Part shown: positions 13,147-26,869 of the stretch, in pieces | How positions within the stretch are numbered: position 1 is the first letter of the stretch | How the letters are laid out: every line of letters starts with the position of its first letter | Assembly: GCF_964340395.1 (NCBI RefSeq) | Contig: NC_135556.1 | Location: 13,927,410 to 13,991,409, forward strand | DNA length: 64,000 bases | Direction of reading: 5' to 3' | DNA from: Glandiceps talaboti | Taxonomy: Eukaryota > Hemichordata > Enteropneusta > Spengelidae | Translations under genes and position numbers: made by a program | The notes under the pieces: generated by a model | The model's input: only the letters and a program-made list of their open reading frames with translations | The model's database searches: none | Told to the model about the DNA's origin: nothing

Positions 13147-14509
13147 AACCAGATTTAAACTGAATGCCTTACGTGAGGGCATAGTTTTTAGTCATTTCTA
13201 CAGACAATTGTTGGAATACAACAGAACAATAAGCAATAAGTTATTGTTTCTCATTGATTGCTAATTGCCCATTGCTGTTCGTGATCTCCTGGCCAACGAC
13301 ATGTAATGTGAAGCTTTATAGAACGTTGTAGCATAGCACTCACCGTAGAAAGAGATTTAATGGCCAAAAACAATTTTTTTTTCTGGTCAGCACCCATCAC
13401 TTAAGTACCCCCTTCCCGCATTATTTTTTTCTGCCGTAAGCCAATTCAGTCTATATGACAAAACACAAACGTAACTCTCCCTACATTAATTGCCACCAGT
13501 GAAGACAACTGCAAAACTAATCATGAACTAGCCTATGACATATGCCCCACATACACACTTGCTGTAAAGTACTAAATAAAAAGAACAGTAACTGCAATGA
13601 TAAGTAGATTGATTAACATTTGTTGAGAATGTAAAAAAAAATCCCATCGTCGCACCACTTTAGACAACATTTCCCTTATGGGAGGCATTCAGATTAAATC
13701 TGGTTGTAAGTTGCTATAACTCATTTGGAGTCTGACTGAGTACTTTATAGCTAGAGTGATTTTAATGCATAACAAAATTTTTCATTAAAACTGTAAGCTA
13801 TATCAACAAATTTTATAGGACATATCCGCTTTGTTATGGTTAACGTATGTACTAAATATATTGAAATTCAAGTATGCATCCTTATGATATATCCTAATTA
13901 CCGAAAATCATTATTCATGCAAATTCGTTATTTAAAATAACACTGTAATGTACATCAACAAACTTTATGTTTAATGTATGAAGTAAATTATATTGAAATT
14001 ATGTACTGAATTATATTGAAATTGAAGTATGTATTCTTAAGATATAGGCTAATTACCGAAAATCATTAATTGTTACAAATTATTCTCTACATCTTCAAGC
14101 AAAATCAACAAACTTGATAGGACATATGTGTTTCCTTATGGTTAACATATGTACTAAATTATTTTGAATTTGAAGTATGCATTCTTAAGATATAGCCTAA
14201 TTACCAAAAATTATTAATTATGCAAATTATTCATCAATACTGTAAGGTACATCAACAAATGTTATAGGACATGTATGTTGTTATGTTTAACGAATATACT
14301 AAATTATATTGAAATTGAAGTATGCAGTCTTAAGATATTGCTTAATTATTTGATTTCATTGACATGCAAATTTCCCTAATCAAACATTAACAGATCTGGT
14401 TCAAAACTTAATCAGGTCGGGCCATTACCCAAAACATTATATGTACCAAATTTCATTATAATTGAGCCAGTCGTTTTTAAGAAAATGATCGCACACATGA
14501 AAACACACA

Positions 14510-14543
<34 letters not shown>

Positions 14544-14590
14544 TTTCTGCCCTAAAGTATCTCCTTCCTTACGGAAGGAAAAATTGAATT
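13147..14590 (+). mobile_element. HINE-like element copy with terminal hairpin
   Basis: Begins AGATTTAAACTGAATGCC with a small hairpin (ATGCC..GGCAT). A unique stretch follows, then four or so ~145 bp units (13780-14350), the right flank ATTGAGCCAGTCGTTTTTAA, an AC run (14500-14542) and a clear hairpin, TCCTTCC-TTAC-GGAAGGA (14562-14579). The start motif also opens the copy at 49023. No ORF of note. Confidence 0.62.
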
Positions 14591-16079
14591 GGCAAGTGTG
14601 ACAACGAAACAAGGGCAGACTGACTTTATCTTTCTGTCCATATGCTGGCAGCATAATATTATTCCAAAAGGTGTCTTGGTTAGAAATCTACTTAAATCAA
14701 CATATTCCACAGCTTATTCAGGCAATTGATGTCGGATACTGTCAGAGAAATTGCATAACCACCTTATTTATGTAATACTCTACTGCAAGCAGGGGAAAAT
14801 TAACAACCACCAAGCAGGTCTGACCAACTAACTTGTAAATGTGCCTACAACACACGCTCAAGCCATTGAAAATATTAACCACAAAGCTAATCATATTTAT
14901 TACCAACAATTCCACAACCTGTAAATAATCAAAGATAAGACGTTTTTCGTATCTGACATAGTAAACCAGATACAACAACCCAAAAAACACTGACAGCAAT
15001 CAATCAGAAACTGTTGTAAACCATATGTAAATCTGTATGTGTTTTGTTATGTATTATTGCCCAAACAAACCACTTGACAAGCTGCAAATTTGTGGTTACC
15101 TGGAAACATTTTTATATATCTATACCTAAAAATATTTCCATGAAAACTTAACTCTATGCCTACTACCCAAACAGATTTGCAGCCAAAAGATGAAGACTTT
15201 ACATGGACATCACCAGATTGATGTAATCCTAAGCTCGACCTTTACATCAGCTGCTTCCATAATTATACCAGACATACTCAATAAACAATCTAGACTTATC
15301 CTATCTTTATTATTCCACACCTGTGTTGGACTCATTCTTGGTGGTAACATGGACTCCCATTACTCGGATCAGGGGATGTTTACACTCACGGCTTAATACG
15401 CTAATTGGGCAAATAACTAGTGAGTTTGTTCTTGAATTAGTAAGCTACCAATTAATGCAAAGCTGATAAGCTCCGATAAGACATTGATATCACATAGGAA
15501 ATAGTAAGAAAAAACAGTGAGAGGAAACTTTATTTGAAATATACAGAAAATAATATTAGAAATCCGGAAAATCGCGATAACAAAACTGATTATTTGTCCT
15601 GTTCCCTGTGGTATCATGCAGGCTAATTGTTTTAGCCGATCGAACATTTAAAATGAACCACGCTATCTTCGAGACTTGAGAGTTCACGTCAGATGAGTCA
15701 CAATGCATCGGCGATTTTCGGGCTTTACATTTCTGTAAGTTTCACACAACGTGGCCTTACACTAGCTTTGAACTTTCGCGTTGGTGGATTTTGACTACGT
15801 CCTCTTCACATACTATGTTATTAGGGTAAAGGCCATATAAATTGTGACAATCACACTCTAATGATCGGCTTATCACGGCTCGATCCCTTCGTGGACTTTC
15901 GAAACACCGAGTCACATGTACTGTTATCAATGATATTAAAGTAACCGAGTATCTAAACGTCACAGTCATGCATGGCTGTCTCATAGCCTGGAAGAAAAAC
16001 TTTTGATGTGAGTTCGTCAAGCACCATTATTTATTCCGTAGTTTTGTTACACTCGCTTACAATTTGTATAAAATTCCCG
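14591..16079. other. gene B intron, no gene seen
   Basis: Short ORFs on both strands but no recognisable domain, RNA or repeat unit. Confidence 0.45.
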
Positions 16080-16315
16080 ATGTCGTACAACCGACATTTG
16101 TAATAATTGCCGAAATTTGTAATAACGCCGATATTTGTAATAAAAATCACGTTTTTCATGTAATAAAACCGACATTTATAATAATTGCCGAAATTTGTAA
16201 TAATTTCTATGAACGACAAATGTAATAAAATTGCCGATATTTGTAATAAATTTCAGAAAAACAATGTAATAAAATTGCTGAAATTTGTAATGAAAAATTA
16301 CATTAAGGAGGGTCC
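16080..16315 (+). repeat. left terminal inverted repeat of the 4.1 kb element
   Basis: Minisatellite units of about 20 bp around the core TTTGTAATAA. The sequence from GTACAACC through AATTGCCGAAATTTG matches the right end with about one mismatch in 41 positions by eye. Confidence 0.65.
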
Positions 16316-16473
16316 TTCCTTCCACACTAAAACATGGGTTATCTAAATAAAGAAATATAAGATTGCAAAAACATCACGTCTAACGAAAGTAGATTTAACG
16401 AGCATTAATTGAATTGATTAATATGATAATTAATTGCACAATTAACCAAGTTCTTATTATTTCAATCAATCCG

Positions 16474-16554
<81 letters not shown>
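16474..16554. repeat. (TA)n microsatellite
   Basis: About 40 dinucleotides with one C interruption near the left end. Confidence 0.95.
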
Positions 16555-16557
<3 letters not shown>

Positions 16558-16620
16558 ATGAGGAAGTGCAAGAATGATTGAACAAACAAACGAACGAACG
16601 AAATAACGAACAAAGAAATG

Positions 16621-16948
16621 GATGAATGAATGAATGAATGAATGAATGAATGAACGAATTAATTAGTTAGTTAGTTAATGGATGGGTGGGTGACATTCAT
16701 TTGAAGGAACTAATTAATTAATTGACGGATGAATGAATGAATGAATGAATGAATGAATGAATGAATGAATGAATGAATGAATGAATGAATGAATGAATGA
16801 ATGAATGAACGAACGAACGAACGAACGAACGAACGAACGAACGAACGAACGAACGAACGAACGAACGAACGAACGAACGAACGAACGAACGAACAAATTA
16901 ATTAATGGATGGTTGGATGGATGAATGAATGAATGAATGTACACTGTG
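16621..16948. repeat. (GAAT)n/(GAAC)n compound tetranucleotide repeat
   Basis: Blocks of GAAT switch to a long GAAC block at about 16807-16892 and back to GAAT. The encoded (SFVR)n/(SFIH)n frame is an artefact of the repeat. Confidence 0.95.
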
Positions 16949-17519
16949 TAATTCTTAGCGGAGTTTTGTTATATTTTGCAAGTTGCCGGGGATACTGAGC
17001 AATTCGACAGAATATATTAGAAACTATGTGTTCGCATGACATTTACATGGAATTTGTGAGATTTGTCGCCACTGATGTGTATCGATTTGACTTATACCAT
17101 CAATGTTGAGTACAGCAGCCCCCTTTCATATAATTAGTGATTTTCTATTCTTCATCAATCTATTCAATTTTAGTGGCGTTTTCGAGGATGTGCATGGTTT
17201 AGTGAACTGTGCACTATACGTAGTAGTTCATCATTTTAAATCTGATTTCAGGGATTTCAGGGATAGTTGACCAGTAGAGTCGGGAATGAGTTCATGAGTT
17301 CTGATTTAGATGAAAGATTGAAAAAAGGGGAGAATAACATCTCCCCAATCCCTTTCTCTAAAATAATGAAATCTTATCTCCATTTCAATTAAATTATTAT
17401 TTTGTGTATTTCAATTTTGAACTTGTTGAATGTTTTATAATAGCACAGCCAAATGTTGTTGTGGCCACTATATATAACATTACAACTTTTTTTGTACATT
17501 TACAGAGACTTGTACCAAT

Positions 17520-18320
17520 TACGAATACACTTGTAATAAAATTGCCAACATTTTTAATAAACTGACGACATTTGTAATAAACTAACGACATTTGTAACAA
17601 AATTGCAAACATTTGTAATAAACTAATGATAATTGTAATAAAATTGCCGACATTTGTAATAAACTATGACATTTGTAATAAAATTGCTGACTATTGTAAT
17701 AAAATTGCCGACATTTGTAATAAACTATGACATTTGTAATAAAATTGCTGACATTTGTAATAAACTAATGACATTTGTAGCAAAATTGCCAACATTTGTA
17801 ATAAACTAATGATAATTGTAATAAAATTGACGACATTTATAATAAACTATGACATTTGTCATAAAATTGTTGACTATTGTAATAAAATTGCTGACATTTG
17901 TAATTTGTAATAAACTAATGACATTTGTAATAAACTAAGGACACTTGTAATAACATTGCCGACATTTGTAATAAACTAACGGCATTTGTAATAAACTGAT
18001 GATATTTGTAATAAAATTGTAGACATTTATAATAAACTAACGACATTTGTAATAAAATTGCCGACATTTGTAATTTGTAATAAACTAACGACATTTGTAA
18101 TAAACTACGGACACTTGTAATAACATTGCCAACATTTGTAATAAACCAACGATAATTGTAATAAAATTGCCGACATTTGTAATAAACTAACGACATTTGT
18201 AATAAAATTGCTGACATTTGTAAAAAACTAACGACATTTGTAATAAAATTGCCGACATTTGTAATAAACTAACGACATTTGAAATACAATTACCAACATT
18301 TGTAACATTTGAATTAAAAA
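17520..18320 (+). repeat. minisatellite of alternating ~20-bp units
   Basis: About 40 units alternate between AATTGCCGACATTTGTAATA and ACTAACGACATTTGTAATAA, giving a higher-order period near 40 bp. The constant core is GACATTTGTAATAAA. The motif is the one that builds the TIRs of the surrounding element. Confidence 0.9.
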
Positions 18321-19248
18321 CTGATAATAAAATTTACAATCAGTGCCTCATCTTCAACAATTCTAGATTTCAACAAATTAAACACCTGGATCTAAGAAAC
18401 TTTATTAAAATTCCCTGTGTAAGAACTTATTCTACAAGTTAAGCCATGGAAGTTTTCGCCGGTATTTAGCACCAAAAATTGATACAGAACTATATTGTTA
18501 TGTATTTACTTCTATGATTCAAATCCAAAATCTTTCCTTTACATATCGGAGTTTATCGTTGGTTGGCCTGTCATAGGCTTGTGTTAATAAAACCATCAGG
18601 CAAATATTGGCAAGCTATTATGTTTCTTTTTATACATAAGTACAATTAGTTCACAGACCAACAATAATCGAAACTAGAAACTGGCGTGTGTGTGTGTGTG
18701 TGTGTGTCGCTAGACTTTGGTGAGATATACATATAGCGATATACAATATCCATAGCACCAAGTGTCCATAATGTATGATATCTGAAATATTCGCCTTTAT
18801 GCATATTAATCTCTTCACACTCACGGACAAGAATATGTCGCTGTAGACTTATTGATGTACTAACTAACTTTACCATACCAATTACTTCTCAAGCCATTAT
18901 GAAGCTTTCAATTTTTGCCCCCAAATGCACCATACAATGGGTTGTGAAATCGCCGTTTCTATGTTTTCTAGAGAAATCAGTTTGTTGGTAGTCAACCGAC
19001 CAACTAACCAACCAACCAACACTTTGTCCGCAATGATATCATACAAGCACGAAGTGTTGATCAAGTGATGGATTGATGATGCTAGTTCGTATATTCACTC
19101 ATCACTCAGAAGTCTTTACAATCACAAACAACTCATACATTCGCCGCTTGTACACTAGAGGAAGTAATATTCAAGAACTAGATAAAATCAGGTTAGAAAA
19201 CATATTGAAATTACTTTTTAGCCACCCTCCATACACCCGTCTTTCCAT

Positions 19249-19280
<32 letters not shown>

Positions 19281-19504
19281 CAGTCAACCAACCGACCAGT
19301 CAACCAACCAACCAGTTTAACAACACGTCCGCCAATGATCAAAATTTACATTCGTTCAATAAAGCACGACGTGGTCATCAAGTGATGGAATTATGATTTG
19401 AACTGATGGGTTGGTACATGAGTACTGCTGGGTATATAATGTAGGTACTAGTAGGTAAGCATTGGATAGGTAGATAAGTAGGCTTATTATTGACTGATCG
19501 TATG

Positions 19505-19796
<292 letters not shown>

Positions 19797-19929
19797 ATTG
19801 ACAAAGACTCAAAAGGCCAAGTGGCTGACATCATTGTTGTAAATTAATTCTAGGAAACCTGTAATGACGATATTTTAAATCCCTTCTAAGTTTAGAATGA
19901 GTAACTCCATTTCTTTGAAAGTCAGAGAG

Positions 19930-20162
19930 AAACCTCCTTAACCTTTATTATATCACAAACTTCGGCAGGTTTATTACACATTTTTTTCTGAAATTTATTA
20001 CAAATATCGGCTATTTTTATTACAATTGTCGTTCACAGAATTTATTACAAATGTCGTCAGTTTATTACAAATAACGGCAATTTATTACAAATGTCGGCAA
20101 TTTTACAAATTTCGATTTATTACCAATTTCGGCAATTATTACAAATGTCGGTTGTACAACGG
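19930..20162 (-). repeat. right terminal inverted repeat of the 4.1 kb element
   Basis: Reverse complement of 16080-16315: TTATTACAAATGTCGGCAAT units, ending in ATTACAAATGTCGGTTGTAC. Confidence 0.65.
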
Positions 20163-21138
20163 TGTCGTGATGTGGAAATTTAATTTCAGGGAAAAGGTTC
20201 CCTTATTTTTAGTATGTGTCTTCAACGAAACACCAACAACAACTGCGTAGCAATGCCTGATACATGACCAGCAATATGGCTTCAAATCAAAACGTAGCCC
20301 ATATTCGAGTCAATTTAGTGGTCTGAGCCTGAGTTTGAGCCCATATGGAGAATGGTATGCATACTAATTAAAAGATTATCCAAAGTCTCCACCCTATTGA
20401 CGACTAATTAATGCGGTGACACCTTTATTGCGGGGGGGGGGGAACAAACACGTTTCCTTCTGTTGACAGTGTATCTCCTGTCATCACGTTCCATGGCCCT
20501 CCCAAAATACTACATTTTCTCCGTGTCTGTAGCAAAGGAGACACAACCAAATGGGAAGGTTTAATAAAGGAATTGCAAGTCACAGGAAACAGCTGTTGAA
20601 GTGTCTGTCGAATTTGAGAGGTTTTGTAGAGCGGAAAGAGCCTAATTATGCAAATTTGCCATTTTCTAAGCTCTTTATTTAGTACATGTTATGAAGTTCA
20701 AAACTATTTAGCCTGGCGTCGGACCGTCCCAGGTGTACCGAAAACATTTTCCTCGTAAAATAAATTGAGGGAACGGATAGATATCACGTCGACAAGTGTG
20801 AAAGACGTTAATTTATGCAAAAATTACAACTTTCGATGATTATTACAAGACAATGAGAGAAAACTAAGCAAATCCAGGGAACATTTTTTTTAGTTTTGTA
20901 CTCAAGTTTCATTTACAGTTGAAAAAAAGACTGTATTTGACTGCTTGTTAAAGTTAAATGATTTTAAGTGAAAATCGACAAAAAACGCAGTTTTTGGGTA
21001 AAAATCCTTAATTGTATAGTGCTACCAGATAACCTCTAATTACTACACATATATTAACACGACTACACCAAATAATGACAAGTTGACATCAATCATTTCT
21101 AAAATCTTTGCTTCGTATAATGGGGACGTTATACTTAC
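20163..21138. other. gene B intron, no gene seen
   Basis: Unique-looking AT-rich sequence with a short poly-G run near 20433. No domain or repeat unit recognised. Confidence 0.45.
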
Positions 21139-21768
21139 CTATTCCATCCACATTGTTGACTCCTAAAGTGCCACTGCATATTGCAATACTCCCTGGATCC
21201 ATTGGAATTAGCTGGTCACCAATCACAGTAAAGTCCGAAAGTGTTTGGCCTTGAAAATCAATGCCGATCGATTGCCAGACACCACCACTATCCTCGGGCA
21301 TTATCAAGATATCATCACCATTGATGGACAATGCCAGCAGTTGATTGCCAAAACCCACAATAGTTCTAATAGGGGGAGTACTGGGATTTGGTTGAGACCA
21401 GACATCATGAATATTTTCTCGGAATATTAGCATGCGTTGCTGATTTAATGCAAAAATTGTTTCTTGTAAACTAGTTACTGCTACCACACAGCAACTTCCA
21501 GATACAACAGACCATTGAAAGGTTTCAAAAGATGTCATTACCTGTAAATCAGAATTTGTGCTGATACCAAGTAATGTGCCATCATACATGATCTCTATGT
21601 CTAAAGTGGGCGATTGTAGCGGAATTGGACCATAAAATTGATATGTTTCCCAGTAACCAACATACATCTCTATGGTGTTGCTCCCCAACATCGCCAAATC
21701 AGTGTCTGTGGGAAGATTAGCTTCTCTGGATATTCTCCTCTGATTCATTTTCTGCAACAGCTGTTTGT
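21139..21768 (-). CDS. gene B exon: beta-propeller-like module 1
   Basis: The exon is 630 nt, phase 1 in and out, with a TTTACAG acceptor and ATAG|GTAAGTAT donor. It opens DKQLLQKMNQRRISREANLP, where the basic RR and R residues could be a propeptide cleavage region, then runs into a ~190-residue module homologous to that at 779-1357. Shared positions include DGTLLGI, GSCC, FRE....W.QP, VWQSIG and LSDFTV, consistent with several propeller blades. The adjacent Cys pair is conserved in both modules and could form a structural disulfide in a secreted protein. The family name is not certain. Confidence 0.75.
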
Positions 21769-22009
21769 CTGTAAACAGAATATTAATCATGTAACCGATG
21801 TAAACCAAATGCCTTCTGTAGATTTTGGTTTCTTGTTCCTCCACACATTGCATTGCAAGTGCATATAATTTTTAACTGTTACAGCATTGAAGTATGAAGT
21901 AATGACGATGGTGCCTTCACTTGATAAAACCCAAAGCTATCATATGTGGGACGATAGCGTCAACAAATTTTTGGCGCGTTACACTAAATTATGAGCAACA
22001 ATTTTTTTG

Positions 22010-22500
22010 AATGTATCCCCTACACGGTAATTGTCATTAATTATGCAAAATAGCCAGTGATAGGCAAGTTATACCTGTCAGAGCTGAAGGACATATGCGC
22101 CACGATGCTGTTAATATATGTTACGTGAAATGACACTATGTGCCCGCAACCTTGATATCACATGATTTGCAAATTAATTTAATTATGCAAATTACTGAGT
22201 CATGCCAGATATGTTTCATAGAATCATTACAAAATCCAATAAATTTGATGCAATTAATATATTGAAAGCCACTTTTTGTTATTAAATGAAATCAGTTGTA
22301 CAAATAAGTCGGATATATACAATTCACTCTAATCATACATGTAGGACAGATGTCACATGATGTTACCACTCTATATGTTATCTAGATCTGTGTTGAATAA
22401 GTTAACATTCTGAGCTACCATAAATGATTTATCGCCTTACTTGGTAAATATCGTTAATGCAAATGACGAATGTAAATTACATGTTATATCATAATACATA
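22010..22500 (+). repeat. diverged HINE-like units
   Basis: Fragments such as GTCATTAATTATGCAAAATA (22033) and AATTATGCAAATTACTGAGT (22180), with GGACATATGCGCCACGATG between. Old and weakly conserved. Confidence 0.35.
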
Positions 22501-22799
22501 TGTTGACTGAAGTTGGGGACAACATCATATGTCTGTTTCGAATTCATCGAAGGACTATGTGTCACCCCAACACATACTGCTTATTGATGGCGAAACCTAA
22601 GGAAATTAGTCTGTGTTACGTGACCCACAGGCCTGAGCGAACCTGACGTATGATGTTTCACGAGCGTAATCTATCAACATGTGTTTTGTAACACACCACA
22701 TCATTTCCCACACTACATGCTGTGCTTAAAAATTAAACAGTACATGTTTGTACACCATTTCCATATGAAACAGTGAAGATAGTTCGGAAAATTTACTAA

Positions 22800-23160
22800 G
22801 TGACCGGTCAGTTTCTTTGGCCTGGTGAATTGGTAGGGGTCACCCTGTTTTGAAAAGTTTGGATAGGGGCATCACTCTGCTTTGGATTGTGACGGAAGAA
22901 AAAAGCTATTTCTACAAAGGCATGACGTTGTCTGAACTGTAGAATTTGTTTGCTCCCTGTTTCTTACCTATATTCTTTAATATCACTTCACCTAGAGTTA
23001 CTAAACACAACTGTACATATTACATAAACATGTATTATTTATCACACTAGTTACAGCACATGCCATATAAATACTCGACTCCAATTGTCAATGCTTTGTG
23101 ACAAAAGTTAAAAGTTCCATAATGTAATCTTCATAGATGATAAATGAAGTTAATCTAAAC
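22800..23160 (+). mobile_element. TIR element family, truncated copy 3
   Basis: Begins TAA|GTGACCGGTCAGTTTCTTTG and continues with AGGGGTCACCCTGTTTTGAA and TTAATATCACTTCACCTAG through CATAGATGATAAATGAAGTT, matching about 29133-29590 of copy 1. Cut off where the LTR-retrotransposon relic starts. Confidence 0.6.
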
Positions 23161-23165
23161 TGAAC

Positions 23166-25280
23166 ATGTACTCGCAGTCTTTATCGTCTCTCCTGGATAA
23201 GATCCACATGGCCGAAGATGCCACTGTCATGTGCACTGCTGAATCCAATTTTAAATTTACTCCTCGCAAAGACAATTTCAACACCCATTCTGCAGGTCAA
23301 CCCAAAGCACAACAGAGTTATCCGAAACCTTATTGCTCCTGTTCCCTGTGTAAGCAGGCTAGTTGACTAGATCATCATTTTCTAAGCGAGTGTAAGTTCC
23401 TACCTGACCGATATCGTAAATTCATGAGTATGGAAAAACAGGTTGCTAATATACTCGACATCGACACTGAAGATAACTGTCCTCTCAATGAGGAAACCAC
23501 AGATCCAGATGCCGGCACATCTATCACTGCTCGCAGAATACAAGTTCACCAATCACCATACCTCGATACCTTCTATGTCTCTCAAACTGCTCGCGTTACC
23601 TTCAAAAGTTGTTTAAAAATACAGACAACATAATTTGGCTGTCTTTAGTTAAGAGCCTCAACTTACTAGTGAAAGCTAGGTGCCAGTCTGTACACAAGGT
23701 TAATCGTTCATTCCCTCTCAAAGTCATGCGTGAGACTAAATTTGAGTTATCTCTAGACAATATGAAGTTCATATTCGAAGGCCTTGTTGTGGAAAACCTG
23801 GATGTCGACATATTGGCAGGGACACCTTTCATGAAGGTTAACGACATCAATGTCCATCCAGCCAAATGTCAAATCATGCTCAGTGATGGACTGTACACAC
23901 TTATGGTTCAACGCCCTCTCCCTTTCAATAATGCAGTTCAGGCTTGACAGATACCAAGTCAAAGACTACTGGAGCTCCAACTTCCATGGATAAATTTTCA
24001 GACTCCATTAAGTTAAAACCTGACAACGTCCGTGAAGCAGTCCATCCTGCCCAAACTGTTCCATTGTCCAACCAATCACTCACTGTTCCTCATCCATTTG
24101 ACCAGTTTTGGATCTTTACAGACACTGCTTTGGATGACTCAGAATCAGCTCCACTTTGTATGTGTCACATGGTGACAAGCTCAACCTTGTTGGTTCCTTC
24201 AATGCTAAGCTTCGTGGATGCCATGGCTCATCCCCTGTGAAGTCGAGGCCCTTTCCATCGCAGTTGCTACTAAACATTTCAGTCCTTATATCATCCGGTC
24301 GTATCACAGGCACTGTATTATTACTGATAGCAGGCTTTATGTACAGGCATATGCGAAATTGTGTCGCAGTGAGTTTTCCACCAGCCCACATGTATCACCC
24401 TTCCTCTGTTCTGTGAGCCATTATCAAGCTTCTGTTTGTCACCTTGCCAACACTGAGATCATTGCATCGGATGTCGCTAACTGCAATACCCTAGACTGCG
24501 ATGCTCCAGCATACCAGATTTGCTCATTTGTTGAGCATACAATAGTTTCTGTCATAAGATCGCTATCCATCCAAGATATCATCTCAGGAAACACGAGACT
24601 ACCATTCACTAATAGGTCGACCTGGCTAAGTCAGAGTGCCCAGATTTATGACGTACTCATGTCCATCTAACTCAAGGAACCTATCCATCAACGAAAGTCC
24701 CACAATATACCACAGACCCACCAAATATTGGTACTTATATACCTGCTAGTATTACCAAGCGTGAGCGCCAAACTAGTCACTGTTCGAGTGAACACTTCAA
24801 GGCCCCCAAAAGGGAATCTCTTACAACTCCACCAATAGACAATAGGGATCTTGCATGCTTCGCCATCCCAGTTCGTAGTCCAGGGTGTGACATCCATCAA
24901 TGTCATGGAGACCAACGTCGAAAATCATCTTACCATGTCAAACAGTCAGAGCATTACAGTGTGCCATCTAGATCCTCTGCTACTACACATTCGTTTCCTT
25001 GGAAAAGTGCTCATGAAGAGTACTTCGATGAAGCCCTGCCTCTCCAATCACCAGCTATACCTCCTGATCCTCACGGTAACCCTTGTGAACTCTCATTAAC
25101 CAATAAGGTAAACCAAAGTAGCTTCAACAGAACATAGTTTGCATGATAGTAGCCTGTCCCCACTCATTTCTATAGAAGACACTGAGATTTCACAAAGAAC
25201 AGAATCCATCAGGCTAAAACACCGATACCTCACCCATGTGACAAGGAAATCCAGTAGCAAACGCCGTCTTCCAGGCCACT
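23166..25280 (+). mobile_element. LTR-retrotransposon relic: gag knuckle, protease, RNase H
   Basis: Plus-strand blocks in changing frames: a zinc-knuckle-like CSLCKQAS..LDHHFLSEC (23335-23390), a protease region ending DILAGTPFMKVNDINVHPAK (23810-23870), an RNase H part starting PFDQFWIFTDTA (24096) with CEVEALSIAVATKHFSPY (24236) and ITDSRLYVQAYAKL (24320). The protease catalytic DSGA is replaced by residues KSCL. Only ~150 nt separate protease from RNase H, so the reverse transcriptase is missing. Downstream to 25280 are broken frames. A defective Ty3/gypsy-like copy. Confidence 0.65.
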
Positions 25281-26869
25281 GAAAGGACTTTGTTTAAACT
25301 TCTAGACTATTTTCATTTTTAGTTGAATTGTTATGTCCTTACATCTTTATATACACGAACATTTAAACAATAACATTGACTTTTGAGGTACCACAACCTT
25401 GTCCTCATTTTTTTTAGGTTTTAGTGGCGAGTATTGTATCAGTACCTTTTATTATTTACATTATTGTGCCACTCTCATTCTTATTGTAGTTTTAAATTGT
25501 TCTCCACCTGCCTTAAAATGAAGAAAGAAAAAAGTGGCTACGCCATTCTGTTAGTGTTGTTAGTTGTGTCACAGTTAGCACGCCCTCACACTAGACAGTT
25601 GTGTTTACTTGTAATTGTTTCTGCGCCTGCTCTATTCCTTTCTTCCTGTTCGCCTGCTGTTGCAATATCAATCGACAAAGCGTATTGAAGCGTATTGATT
25701 AAAGTAATTTAACGCTCTCAATTCGACGTGTCTGGTTGTGGTCTCAACTAGTTTGTAAAAGGGTTTGCATCCCCACTGGCGCAAGGCACCTCTTTGTCCT
25801 GTTCACAATTGTTCAGTTTAATCATGGCACTGACCCAAATCTCCCCTTCATTGGCTAATTTTAACGAAAATGTTTTTGAACATGTTTTGAATAATGAAAT
25901 GTGATATAAATAGAAATTGTCATAAAAAAAGTTTTCTGTACCACAGCTGTTTCATAATTAGATTTCTAATTCAGTTCACGTACTACTTGCTATGTTGTCC
26001 AGTGTATTGCTGACAACGTGATAGCCTTGAAAATAAATACATTATAACACCAAAAAAATGCAATATATGATCTGCTGACAAAAGTTTAATCGTAGTATCG
26101 ATGATGGATACTCGATTTAACCTATTCCCGGGGATCTAATTTTCCGCATAACTTTGCACTGTGTCTGTATTGTAGAAGTCCTAGCTACAGTAATTAAGTA
26201 GCACTTTACTAGATAATCATTAAACAAGTCTAGGTTTATAACTTTGACTATCAGTCATTCACATAATATATTCTCCAAGAATCCTGAATAATATTGTTTT
26301 CACCTTAGAATGTATTTCATTCTAGGTAGTTTATGGTGTACAACAATAGCACCACAAATGTGGGTTTCACATCTAACCTGGCAACATGTATTAAACTTGG
26401 TTATGGTGGTATCAGAGAATAAGTGAAACATAAACACAGAAAGGTTATTTGTTGATTAGAAGACATGCACATATAGTTTATACTATAGCTATGCCAAGTA
26501 ACAGTTCAGTAGTTTGTATATGTATGATAAATCAGAGCCCCTTTCCCAACCCCTTCTTACGAAATTGGTCAAAATTTAAAATACTTGCGCTCAACACAAT
26601 CAATTTCAAATCAATATACAGTACTATATAGTGCTATGAATACAAAGCCAGTATGTAGTGAGGAAACAATAGCTCTTTTATTGGCACTAATATAATTTAG
26701 TGCCATGCATTTATTACATGTATAACAAAAATTGCATTTTAAGTATATATAAACAAAAGTGAAGTCGTGTGGATTGGAAAGAACAGAGGGAGAAAAGAAA
26801 CACCACTGAGTGTGTTATGACCAGATTGTCCTATCAAAATAGTGGATTTTATGTACCCTTATCTAACCA
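25281..26869. other. no gene seen; possible LTR remnant at 25500-25800
   Basis: The part just downstream of the retrotransposon relic might contain its 3' LTR, but no second copy is available to define it. The rest (25800-26869) shows nothing recognisable. Confidence 0.3.

Noticed and set aside
15757-16020. 87-codon minus-strand ORF next to the 4.1 kb element
   Set aside because: No domain recognised and no splice sites in phase with gene B.
16714-16944. (SFVR)n/(SFIH)n reading frame
   Set aside because: Product of the GAAC/GAAT repeat, with no codon or splice support.
17520-18320. Regular short repeats considered as a CRISPR array
   Set aside because: Units are contiguous with no unique spacers, and the context is an animal genome with spliced genes.
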